A DNA stretch of 60,282 nucleotides from Phaeoceros laevis (Eukaryota > Anthocerotophyta > Anthocerotopsida > Notothyladales), in assembly GCA_049999765.1 (NCBI GenBank), contig JBNGIQ010006038.1:56491-116772 (forward strand). Reading direction: 5' to 3'. Of the stretch, positions 20,513-30,202 are shown one piece after another; the stretch's first letter is position 1; the number at the start of each line of letters is the position of its first letter. Position numbers and translations under genes: made by a program. The notes under the pieces are model-generated. The model did not search any database. It was not told where the DNA came from and worked only from the letters and a program-made list of their open reading frames with translations.

Positions 20513-22812
20513 CTAGGGTGATCGGTTGTGTTTCCCATCATCAAATGTGGCATTCTTGGAGGACTTGAAGGTCTCCAAAAATGCCTTGGCATCAGCCAGT
20601 TCTCGCTTTTTTCTCGCCTTATCCCACTTGTGCTCAGCTGCAAGTATTTCAATCACCCGAGGCAAAGCTTTACCAGCAGCATTTGTGTCCAGGAATGCCA
20701 ACCTTGACCTCCTGGCAATGAAATCCACTGCTGACTCGCAATATTCATTTCGAGCAGAGTATGCCACTTCGGCTTCAAGGAATGGGTACCCATGAGCGAG
20801 CCTCTTGCCAAGAGCCTCATTCTGCAATGCAACCACACACTTCCACTTAAAACTACGCCAAACAGAATCTCGGGAACACACGGTGGTTACTAGACCAGTG
20901 GCTTCTTACCTGTGCAATTAAAGCAACGCGGGGAGCTAATCCGCCATAAGAATGCACTAGGTGCTTGGCTGCTGCTGTATCCATGGCCCCTGGAACTATT
21001 TTGCCACCGTAGCTTCTCTTCATTCGAACAAACTGCTGAGCTAAGACTGTGAACGAAGCCGGGTCCCAGCCCTCGGCGCCAACCAGAGGTAAGTTCTCCG
21101 TCACACAATCATTTGCTGGTGCCAACTTACCTGTCTTCACAGCTACATCAACAGTATCCTCCGCCATACTGTCAAAAGCAGCAGACGAACACCCAAATTC
21201 ATGTCATGAGAAGCACATGGAGTAAACTAGCAGCAATGTAGAACATGCAACGTGTCTGAGAAAAGGCTTCAAGCCATAGCCAACCTTCTGTACGTTGTCC
21301 ACTTGCCACCTGTGATGGTCACCAAACCATCAGGATCTGCCACAATGACATGATCCCTCGATATGCTGGCAGTATCTACAGCCTTTGGATCACTAGCAAG
21401 GGGTCTGATGCCACTCCATGCTGATAGTACATCACTCCGGCGAACCTGCATCAAAAACATTCGTTGTTCACACATTGAACCTATGGCATACATCATAACT
21501 CAGACAACGGACTACTCAAGTTCATCCAATCCATGTGTCATCAGTCTTACAGATACATACCTTGACACAAAGGTAATCACTGATTGCATCGAGAATAAAC
21601 TGAATTTCTTCTTCCTTTGGCTCAGGCAACATTGTCAAAGGGGTGCTGGCATCAGTTGTCCCGGCAACAGTCCTTCCAAGCCAAGGCAGCATAAACACAA
21701 CTCGTCCATCTTTAGTCTTGGGAACAATAAGACCCATCGATTCTGGAGAGTAATAGTCAGGAAGCACAATATGCACCCCGCTGCTAGGAGATATTATTGT
21801 TGTTGCGTCCTTGTCTGACATTTTCCTCACAGCGTCACAGAAAGGGCCTGTTGCATTGATTACCACTTTGGCATGAACATCAAACTCTTTCCCCGACAGT
21901 TTATCCCTTACTCTAGCTCCAGTTATACGGCCTGTAACCTCGTCTTTGTGCACCGCTACAGCTTCTGCATGGTTAAGTACTGCTGCTCCAGCCATTGCCG
22001 CAGTGCATGCCAATCCCAGGTTCAGGCGTGAGTCATTCATCTGCCCGTCGTAGTAAACAACTGTACCCTTCAGGGTCTTTCCATCCGCACCAGCCTTTGC
22101 CAACGTTGGAAATAGTTCCAAAGACTCTTCCGCGGAATAATAGCGAGAAATGTGCAGCATCCGCCGACCAGCCACCAAATCGTAGAGTTTGAGCCCAGCC
22201 CAGTAATAGGGAATTTCCCACCATTCATAGCACGGTGTCATAGTCGGAAGAGGACTGCACAGATGAGGTGCATTCTGGAGAATTCGAATCCGCTCCTCGA
22301 GAGCATGGAAGACAAGTCGCAGTTGTCCGTAATCAAGCTGAAATACAGCCTTCTCAAGATACCTCACTCCTACAAACCGTGAGAAATCCTGTGTCAGTCG
22401 AATTCAAAAGCGGAATTCTTTTCGACTACGAAGAATCAAAAGACAGAACAGAGCAGGTAGCACCTCCATGGACGAGCTTAGTTGAACGGGAAGAGCTGCC
22501 AGCTGAAAAATCGTCTCGCTCCACAAGCCCAACGCGCAACCCGCGGGTAGCGGCATCCAACGCAACACCGCTGCCTGTAGCACCACCGCCTATAACAAGG
22601 ACGTCGAAGGGGCTGGCCGGGCTACTCCCTTGCAAGGCCGCAGCTTGTACAGATCGAAGAGGCACTTCCCCGTCCAACGCAATAAGCCTATGCTTCACCG
22701 CTTCCAGGCCGTCCTTTTCCCGACTGTGCGCCACCGTCAGTCCCACTGTCGCCCCCGCTGCCACCAAACCTGCCGCCCGCAAGGCCAGGCGGCCTGCTTT
22801 GAAACCTCTCAT
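20513..22812 (-). CDS. SDP6: FAD-dependent glycerol-3-phosphate dehydrogenase, mitochondrial
   Basis: Five exons: 22464-22812, 21561-22369, 21285-21445, 20910-21168 and 20513-20821. All introns are 88-116 bp with GT-AG ends, and phases agree. The product is 628 residues, close to Arabidopsis SDP6. An N-terminal presequence-like segment precedes the dinucleotide-binding GGGATGSG (75-82), then [43 protein letters not shown] and [12 protein letters not shown] are family hallmarks. The C-terminal domain keeps LGKRLAHG and ESAVDF. It oxidises glycerol-3-phosphate to dihydroxyacetone phosphate and passes electrons to ubiquinone at the outer face of the inner mitochondrial membrane. No plant homologue has the animal EF-hands and none is seen here. 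Confidence 0.96.
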
Positions 22813-23675
22813 GATTGAGCACCTTCAAACAACCGCTCAGGCTGTCGCATGACTGATCTTGATGGAAAGGTAGGAAGCTTTCTTCTCAGCTCCAGATCCA
22901 AATTGGTGTGCGAGCTGCCTATTCGGAGCTGTCCATGAATTGAATTTTCCAGCTGTATAGGGCAGGATGCGTACTGCGCAAGGTATGCCCCGGAATGTCA
23001 ACGTCGCAGGAGGGCAACTTAGACTATTTGCCTGAATTTGGGTCCAGATGGAGCCTGCCCAAGCAGCGCAGCTACAATCTGAAAGTAGAAATCGTCTAGG
23101 CTTTAGGGTGCGTGGCTGTCCCGCACGTTTCGGGCAATTGACCACTAGTTCGTCTCTCACCCGCACCTTCTTCGGGGCGGATGTGTGTCACGAGAGCTTC
23201 ATGAGGCTGCAGGTGCAACAAAAAATCAATGAGAAAAGGTTGTGTTTTAATTCTCTGGACGGTGGCACAAAGCAAATTCACTAGCCGTAGCCCTCAGAAC
23301 AAATGGTGCAGGTATCTGTCATCTTTACGGGGTGGAGAGGAGCTACGCAACGGCCAAGGTACGTGTTCTTGTAGCCTTGTGTTCCAGGGGAGACAGCTGT
23401 GTCTGCCAAAGGCAGTTTCGTTTGTTTATATCTCGACAATTTTTCAGGGAAGGCGTTGTGGGTAACAAAGTCGAACAGAGTATTGCAGGTGAGTCCATGG
23501 ATGAGTCGGGAGATGTGGCTGCGTAATATGATTCGAATGTACTAATAACCTGTAATCATTCAACGGCATACACAGGATGGCGTTTGGCTTGACTACAGAC
23601 GTTCTCTGGTACCAGCAAAGACAGTAGGTGCATGTAGAGAGTCCTACCAGCCTGGAGTAAACCGTCGAAGAGACC
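22813..23675. other. Intergenic between divergent SDP6 and PPR genes
   Basis: This is the shared upstream region. Frames on both strands lack domains. No TATA box or repeat stands out. Confidence 0.6.
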
Positions 23676-26093
23676 ATGACATCCTTAGAAGGTGCTAAGA
23701 TTTCCTCTGGACGCTCAGCTGCTTTGAATTTACAACTAGAGGTTATTGTCAACAACAAATTTAGGGTTATAGTTCTACTAGGTGACCAAGGGCTGTTACA
23801 TGTGATCGTAGCAAAGGAGCTCACGAAGGACAGTCGTTGCAGGATACCAGGGTGCGGGGATTGGCATGTGGGAACCTGGGGCAAAATTCTTGAGGAGGGT
23901 AAGCTCAGTGAAGCTGTTGAAGAGTTGGATCACATGGTGCAGCAAGCATTTTATGTGGATGACACTCACTTCTATGGTATCCTGAAGAGGTGCATTGCCC
24001 AGCAGGACCTGGTTGTTGGCAGCAGAGTACATGCCCTTGCTGTTAAAAGTGGATTCAAATCAAACACATTCTTGGCCAACCACATCATTTGTATGTATGC
24101 CTCTAATGGGAGGTTGCAGGAAGCAATGCAGGTATTCAGGAATGTGCCTGAACCAGATCGCTACATGTGGGCTTCCATTATTTTAGCATATGCTCGACAT
24201 GGACAACCTAGAGAAGCAATAAAGCTCTATGGAAGAATGCGAGATTCCACTTTAGAGCCGGACAACCATATATTTGTCGCAATGCTGAAAGCCTGTGGTG
24301 CTGCAAAAGATTTGGTTTCTGGCAAGAAGGTTCACGCTGATATTTTGACTGGTGAAGTTGAGTCGTGTGGTTTTGTCGGCAGTAGTCTGGTGGACATGTA
24401 TGCTAAATGTGGAAGCGTTGAGGATGCTCGACGGGTGTTTGACAGATTGCCCACAAAAAGTGTGGTGACGTGGACAGCCATGACTGCTGGATATTCTGAC
24501 CAGGGCCTCTCCGAAGAGGCTCTTTCACTGTATGCCACTATGCAACAGGAGGGCCTTACCCCAGCCAATAGAGTTACATTTGTGTGCCTGCTGCAAGCAT
24601 GTACCAGCGTGGGGGCCTTACATCACGGGAAGCAGCTCCATGCACAGATTCAGGATAAAGGCCTAGAAGCCGATGTTGTTGTAGGCAGTTGCCTGGTGGA
24701 CATGTATGCAAAATGTGGAAACCTAGAGACTGCACGCGAAGTGTTTGACAGTTTGCCCACAAAAAATGTTGTGACATGGACTGCCATGATTACAGGATAT
24801 GCCCAGAGCGGGCTAGCACAAGAAGCTCTTTCTATATTCCGAGGTATGCAAAAGGAGGGCATCACCCCAAATGTAGCAACATGGAATGCGATGATTACAG
24901 GATACACTCAACATGGACTGGGTCAGGAAGCGCTTATTCTTTATTGCAGTATGCAAAGTGATGGTTTGGTTCAAGCGAATTCTGTCACTTTTGCATGTCT
25001 CCTAAAGGCATGTGCAAGCATCGGAGCCTTACATCAGGGGAAACAGCTTCATTCACAGATTCAGGAAAGGGGGCTGGAAGCTGATGCAGCTGTTGGCAGT
25101 TGCTTGGTGAATATGTATGCCAAATGTGGCAGTTTAGAGGATGCTTGTAAAGTGTTCAACAATCTGCCAACGAAAGATGTTGTGACTTGGAACGCCATGA
25201 TCAATGCCTACGGCCAGCGTAATGAAGGCAATAAGGCCATATGCTGCTTCCAAGAAATGCAGCAGCATGGGGTTGATCCTGATCGCACGACATTTATTAG
25301 TCTACTCGTAGCCTGTAGTCATGAGGGCCTGGTAAATGAAGGCAAACAGTATTTCAAAAAGATGGTGGAGGACTGGGCCATCCTGCCTGATGTCAACCAT
25401 TGTAATTGCATGGTTGATCTGCTTGGGCGATCAGGCTTTCTAGACGAGGCTGAAGAGATGTTACTGACTATGCCATTCGAGAGTGATATTGTAGGTTGGA
25501 TGTCGCTGCTAAATGCTTGCAAAATCCACATCGACATGGAGCGTGCTAAGAGGTGCTTCACCAAGGCAAGTAAGTTAGAGCCGCAAAACGGGGCTGCATA
25601 TATGCTCATGGAGAGCATCTATGCAGAAGCAGGACACTGGGAGGATGTGAACAAGATCGAGAGCTTGAGGAAGGCAGCAGGTGCTTGTAAGAAGCCTGCT
25701 GGGGCCTGCATTGAGGTGGGAAGCAAGGTCCATACATTTGTTGTAGGGGAAGAAAGGGACGACGTTTCCTCAAAGCTCCGAAGCGTGAATGTGGCAATGA
25801 GTACAGAAGGAGGGCATGTGCCACATACAGAGTTGGTGCTGAAGCCAGTTCCTGAATCAGAGAAAGCAGACGCTTTGTGTGGACATGCAGAGAAACTGGC
25901 ACTTGCGTATGGTTTGTTGAATACCCCAGAGGGCGCAACTCTTGTGGTCACAAAGAATCTTCGCATGTGTGGCGACTGCCACAGTAGCACAAAGGTGATG
26001 TCAAGGCTTGAGAATCGAAAAATCATAGTGAGAGATGCACACCGGGTTCACCATTTTGAGGACGGTTGTTGTTCATGTGGCGATCGACATTGA
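23676..26093 (+). CDS. PLS-class PPR protein with DYW-like domain ending DRH
   Basis: A single 805-codon frame from an ATG. The first 85 residues are a poorly conserved leader without an obvious presequence, so translation may start elsewhere. PLS-type PPR repeats run from about residue 90 to 660 (GSSLVDMYAKCG, KSVVTWTAMTAGYSDQG). Residues 672-805 form the deaminase-like DYW domain: KKPAGACIEV instead of the canonical KKPG box, HAE at 737-739, CGDC at 765-768, and CSCGDRH at the end instead of CSCGDYW. It is closely related to the gene at 13322-16081 but lacks that protein's PDF motif. It probably edits organelle transcripts, perhaps U-to-C; direction and target are inference. Two nearby PPR wrecks show local turnover. 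Confidence 0.93.
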   Translation: MTSLEGAKISSGRSAALNLQLEVIVNNKFRVIVLLGDQGLLHVIVAKELTKDSRCRIPGCGDWHVGTWGKILEEGKLSEAVEELDHMVQQAFYVDDTHFYGILKRCIAQQDLVVGSRVHALAVKSGFKSNTFLANHIICMYASNGRLQEAMQVFRNVPEPDRYMWASIILAYARHGQPREAIKLYGRMRDSTLEPDNHIFVAMLKACGAAKDLVSGKKVHADILTGEVESCGFVGSSLVDMYAKCGSVEDARRVFDRLPTKSVVTWTAMTAGYSDQGLSEEALSLYATMQQEGLTPANRVTFVCLLQACTSVGALHHGKQLHAQIQDKGLEADVVVGSCLVDMYAKCGNLETAREVFDSLPTKNVVTWTAMITGYAQSGLAQEALSIFRGMQKEGITPNVATWNAMITGYTQHGLGQEALILYCSMQSDGLVQANSVTFACLLKACASIGALHQGKQLHSQIQERGLEADAAVGSCLVNMYAKCGSLEDACKVFNNLPTKDVVTWNAMINAYGQRNEGNKAICCFQEMQQHGVDPDRTTFISLLVACSHEGLVNEGKQYFKKMVEDWAILPDVNHCNCMVDLLGRSGFLDEAEEMLLTMPFESDIVGWMSLLNACKIHIDMERAKRCFTKASKLEPQNGAAYMLMESIYAEAGHWEDVNKIESLRKAAGACKKPAGACIEVGSKVHTFVVGEERDDVSSKLRSVNVAMSTEGGHVPHTELVLKPVPESEKADALCGHAEKLALAYGLLNTPEGATLVVTKNLRMCGDCHSSTKVMSRLENRKIIVRDAHRVHHFEDGCCSCGDRH

Positions 26094-26252
26094 TGAGCCA
26101 CATGAGCTGGATTTTAGATGTGGAAAAGGGAGAGTCTGGCTTCACAGCTCGTGCAATTGGGACACAAGAGGAGGCAGAGGAGAGTTCGGGGGCAGTGTTC
26201 TTGCTTGGGTGTTGAACGATACTAAAATGCTATCTGTTTAGAGAAGCCCGTG

Positions 26253-26860
26253 GATGCAAGAGGAGGGAGTGCAGCCAGAAGCATACAAAGCAAACAGAAG
26301 CATCAAAGCATGTGCCAGCATAGGCACATTTGGGAGAAGGCAAGGGCGTTCACGCAGAAGCCAAGGTTGCAGCAGATGTTGATCTGGGACCAGCAGAGAA
26401 GGCTTTGCAGGAATGCGTCAGAAAGTTTCCAGTCCCCTTTGTAAGCACGCTCCCAGCATGTGGAATGCTTGTGGGCAAGGAAGAAAATGTGACTGTGGAT
26501 CCTCCAAATTGAAGGCCTAGGAACGGAGAAGCCAATTCAGGTACGACTCAAATGGGTTTGTAGCTAGCCGGGCTACAAAGAAGAATGAAGAGGATGTGAT
26601 AGTGGATGGGCAATTCATGAGTCTTGCGAAGGGAAGATTTGGATGTCCTTGTCCCCAACTCTGTGATCAGGACGTGGGACGAGTGTGGGAGCATATGGAG
26701 GCTGAATTTGGTGTTCGTGGAATGCAATGCTTGTAGCATATGTTCCGCAGGGCTAAGCAGAGAAAGCTTTGCAGATTTATAAACCGCTCGGGCAAGAAGC
26801 GGAATTTCAGACAACGCACTTTTGTCACAGGAATCCATGGATGTGGCATCTAGGAGGACA
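26253..26860 (+). pseudogene. PPR gene remnant downstream of the DYW-like PPR gene
   Basis: Broken frames retain PPR pieces in order: MQEEGVQPEAYKA, then KACASIGTF with a shift into EGKGVHAEAK (26253-26370), VPNSVI with CGSIW near 26660, and SWNAMLVAYVPQG followed by a stop and AEKALQIYK near 26720-26790. This is about one and a half PLS modules with several frameshifts. It may be a truncated duplicate of the neighbouring gene or of another PPR. Confidence 0.7.
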
Positions 26861-27561
26861 GTACACAATAAGGGCTCTGGAACGTGGGGGAGGTGTCTTA
26901 CCAGATGCTTGCGGCATGGTTATTGTTCAGGTAACTTTGTTGGTAACATTCGGTTAGGACCTACGGCAAGTATGTGGAATGCTTGCTGGTGTAACTAGAA
27001 TCCGGCGCTTGGAGCAAAGCCGCGAAGGTTGAATTATCTGCACCCCCAGCTTCCTGTTAAATTTCTATGGAAAGCTGCAAAGCCTTCTCATCTCACAGCT
27101 TGGCCCTTGACCGGTACCACTGGCATGACATAATCATCCGGTAATTCATATCCCTCCAGTGCACTGGGTTTGGGTCTTGGAAGGAAGGGGGTTTTTTAGG
27201 TGCTTGACGGGGTACTTTCGTACCACACCTGTGGCAAGTTTAGGGAGAAGAAGTTTAGTTTGGAAGAAGAAGATGAAGTTTATTTGAAGTGTTTGATTGG
27301 AACGTTTAGAGCTGCAATGCAAAGCATCTCTCTCTCTCTTCACGGGAATCGAGTCATATCGAGTTAGGTGTAGCGTGGTGGTGGCGACACATGGGAAGGC
27401 CGCTGTCACATAGACGTCCAAGTAATTTGAGGGCATTTTTTCACATAGACGTCCAAGTAGTTTGAGGGCATTTGTCACATAGATGTCCTAGTAGTTTCAA
27501 GGCATTTCTCTAGGAGCACACTTGCACAACCTCAAATAGGAGCTCGGAGGCTTCAACGGCG
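26861..27561. other. Intergenic; upstream region of UPF0426 gene
   Basis: No gene is recognised. A 34-35-bp repeat with three copies lies at 27406-27508 (listed separately) just upstream of the leader. Confidence 0.6.
27406..27508. repeat. Three tandem copies of a 34-35-bp unit
   Basis: Units start TCACATAGA(C/T)GTCC at 27406, 27441 and 27475 and end in GGCATTT. They contain ACGTC-like cores (TAGACGTCCAAG) in two copies. They sit 54-156 bp upstream of the UPF0426 start codon, so they overlap its promoter or leader. Confidence 0.85.
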
Positions 27562-28168
27562 ATGGCTGCGGCGGCTGCTTACTCGCTTCACCTTCTGCCC
27601 GTCCTGTCGGGGTCTCAATCTGTGAGTTTGGAAAGCCATCTTCCTGATTGACGTCGGTGTTGGTGTCAAAAAAGTTGCCATTGTTGTGACCCTCCTCTGC
27701 GCAATTCAGCTAGGATCATCCGCAGCAATCTCAGGTGTGCGACTGCAAAGGCATGTCCCCGCTTTGCGCTGTGTGACGAAGCCGAAGGCTAGTCGCAGTG
27801 ACGGACCGAGGATGAATCTAGAGGACGATCCGATCCTGAAACAGGCGCTAAAGGTATGTTGGTCTGGCCTGCGAAATTCGCCACTGTGGTACTTTCTCCA
27901 CTTCATGCTGAGCAACGTGAACAATGTGAACAGTGTGAACAATGTGAACAGTGTGAACAATGTGAACAGTGTGAACAATGTAGAATTGCGTTGTGTGCAG
28001 GAACCAGTTGCCTTTCTCGGTGGGATTTTTGCGGGCTTGTTGCGACTGGACTTGAAGGAGGACCCCCTCAGGGAATGGGTGTCCAAAACCACAGAAGCTG
28101 CTGGGATCAAGGAGGATGAGGAGACACAGCCTCCGGAGGAAGGCCCTGAAGAGATCACAATCGAGTAG
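27562..28168 (+). CDS. UPF0426-family plastid protein (At1g28150-like)
   Basis: Three exons, 27562-27621, 27710-27853 and 28001-28168, all in phase 0, give 123 residues. The first two exons encode a serine/arginine-rich presequence-like segment, consistent with plastid import. The conserved core is DDPILKQALKEPVAFLGGIF followed by AGLLRLDLKEDPLREWV, matching the UPF0426 family of plants and cyanobacteria-derived lineages. Biochemical function is unknown. The last intron (147 bp) is a multiple of three, lacks stops and holds a 9-bp minisatellite (27917-27979), so intron retention would insert 49 residues in frame. The acidic tail (EEGPEEITIE) is a normal end. Confidence 0.85.
27917..27979. repeat. 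9-bp minisatellite inside an intron, 7 units
   Basis: GTGAACAAT and GTGAACAGT alternate strictly for seven units (period 18 for the pair). It lies within the last intron of the UPF0426 gene. On the opposite strand it reads as a run of FTLFTL. Confidence 0.95.
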
Positions 28169-29348
28169 TAGAGGTTACAACAATTTATGAGGCAGCAACC
28201 AAAGCTTTGAGCATTCTGAGCCTCGCAACCCCAGAGGGGTGGTGGAAAGCTCGCACAATGGCAGCTTCCAGGTGCCAGGCTTAGGCCTTTCATTCCAACA
28301 ATGAACATCAAACAGCAGGGCGAAACTGGCGTGCTCTTGCTTGGAACACAATGTTGCTGCCCTTCAATAATTACGAAGGTTTTCCTTCCACCGCTCTCCC
28401 TTACAGGATACTTCCAGATGTGAGCCGCTAGGTGTCAACTGAAAGTTGCAGGGTGTCAACTGAGCGCTGCAGGATGACCAGAGTTTACACAGAACTGACA
28501 ATGACAGTCATGAAGAAAGGAAAAGTCGAATGAAGGACGATGTACAGCAGAGTGTCGCTAAACGGCCATGGAACCTGAGTGTATGTGCTGTGCTCACACA
28601 GCGATCCCCTACCTGCGTACCTGCTGGTAGTTCGTGAGCAAATTGTTTGCAAGTAGTAGTCATTGTGGGTGACACCTCCCGTGAAGCTTCAGAGGCAGAA
28701 ACTCCGGTGGAGGATTTCCTGAACAGGAAAGGAGGAAAGGGACTAACGCAGCTTTCTTCCACTTTGCCCACTGATGGGCGCTAGTTGTTATCAAAACGAC
28801 CGTTTTTGGTTAATTGAATCTATTGGGCAGTAGAGGTACAGAAAGCTCTGAAATACTACAGATCCAAATGTAAAGCTAAATGGAAAGGAGAGGGTTTCTG
28901 ACCGACGTTAGTATAAGCTTGTGTAAGATCCTTCCAAAATGTACAACTAAATGGAAAGGAGAGGGTTTCTGACCGTCGTCATTATACTGTTGCGTAAGAT
29001 CTGAAGGTGGACTATGAGGAACCCTACTCCAAGCCAAACAGAAAACATGAACTAGAAGGGGAATTGCAAACGAAAAGCCGTGAACTAAGCGGGGAGATTA
29101 GTAGGAGCGTTGTGGGCATGTGTGCCTCCAATCTGTCCTACGCAGCTTGACTGAAGCTCCACCAAGTCTGGGGCCGGGGCCTGCTGAAGCTGCGAGTTCC
29201 AAGCTATGCAGCTGCACACAGTGGAAGACTAGGCACATCCGGACAGTGCTAAACTTTGAGATAGACGAGCAACTGATGATAGTTTTTTATTTGTGGGTTC
29301 TTGTACATCTTCGAAAACATGTGAAGGAAAGGAAACAATGAAAATCTA
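28169..29348. other. Intergenic, with a 71-bp tandem repeat
   Basis: Two copies of a 71-bp unit occupy 28861-28931 and 28932-29002, both containing CTAAATGGAAAGGAGAGGG and TTTCTGACCG. No gene is recognised elsewhere. Confidence 0.65.
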
Positions 29349-29858
29349 CTACGCCAATCCCTGTGTGTAGGTAGACCAGACAGGCACCTCAAGCTGAGTA
29401 GTAACAACAATCACCTCTCCATCCGGCTCCAGCAACAGTCGGAAGGGCCCGAGCTCGGGTCCAGGGGTAATACCAGTTTCCCACAGCTTCAAGTTAACAA
29501 ACATCCCAGCGGGTTGGAATATCACCAGATTGCCATCTCCAGTGAGGCGCAAGTTGCAGTCTTGTCCTTTGCCTGCTGTGTTAGATTGCCAAACTACTTG
29601 TCTATCGTCGAGGCACACCACCAGGTTGCAGTCTCGTTGCATGATCAGCTTGTAGGCACCGTTGGACAGTGCAGTGTGAGGTTGCAGTACGTTAAACGTG
29701 GTGCTGGGGTCACTGAACATCATATGAGTGAACAAATTCTGAGGGGGGCTCAGTCCTGGCTCCCCACATTCCGGGGAGAGAGCCTGAGAAAAGGCAACAA
29801 ACAGAAGGAAGAAGGCAGCCCTTGAGATCAAGAGCAATTTGGTTCCTGGTTCCCCCAT
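29349..29858 (-). CDS. Bulb-type (GNA-like) lectin-domain protein, secreted
   Basis: A complete 169-residue frame. Residues 1-27 form a signal peptide (KLLLISRAAFFLLFVAFSQA). The rest is one B-lectin domain, SNGAYKLIMQRDCNLVVC followed by QVVWQSNTAG and GNLVIFQ, ending before PVWSTYTQG. The mannose-binding signature QxDxNxVxY is present once as QRDCNLVVC (74-82), with Cys in place of Tyr. The other two expected sites are degenerate (LTGDGNLVIF, LEPDGEVIV). It is probably an extracellular lectin with at most one weak mannose site, perhaps in defence. Single-domain lectins of this type occur in ferns, lycophytes and bryophytes as well as monocots. Confidence 0.88.
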   Translation of the reverse strand: MGEPGTKLLLISRAAFFLLFVAFSQALSPECGEPGLSPPQNLFTHMMFSDPSTTFNVLQPHTALSNGAYKLIMQRDCNLVVCLDDRQVVWQSNTAGKGQDCNLRLTGDGNLVIFQPAGMFVNLKLWETGITPGPELGPFRLLLEPDGEVIVVTTQLEVPVWSTYTQGLA

Positions 29859-30202
29859 TCACTCTTGCAAACTAGCTAACAGAAAGGATCCGCAGCTCAG
29901 CTGAGCTGTCGAAGCAAATGCAGGCAAGACGTGCTTTGCTTGCTTGTGAAGTCCCAGCTAGGTGAACGAACTATGCAAGAATTTTTGTGACACTTCCCCA
30001 AATATGCTTTGACTGATCAAGCCCGAGGTGCCTAACTTTTTCTAACAGGATGGACCCAATCGTTTCACACTGGCAAGTGTCAGGGATCTGGGTCTACGTA
30101 AGAATGAATAACAAGAAGCCTGGGAGGACAAATTTCGCCCGCCCTTGAGAGACACAACCAAGCGAGGCAGCGCACTATTCTAACGTCTCTCTTACACTGG
30201 TC
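29859..30202. other. Intergenic; leader of lectin gene and 3' flank of EXO70
   Basis: Nothing beyond probable untranslated sequence is visible. Confidence 0.6.

Noticed and set aside
27917-27979. Possible CRISPR-like repeat array
   Set aside because: The units are directly adjacent with no spacers and lie in a plant intron; it is a minisatellite.
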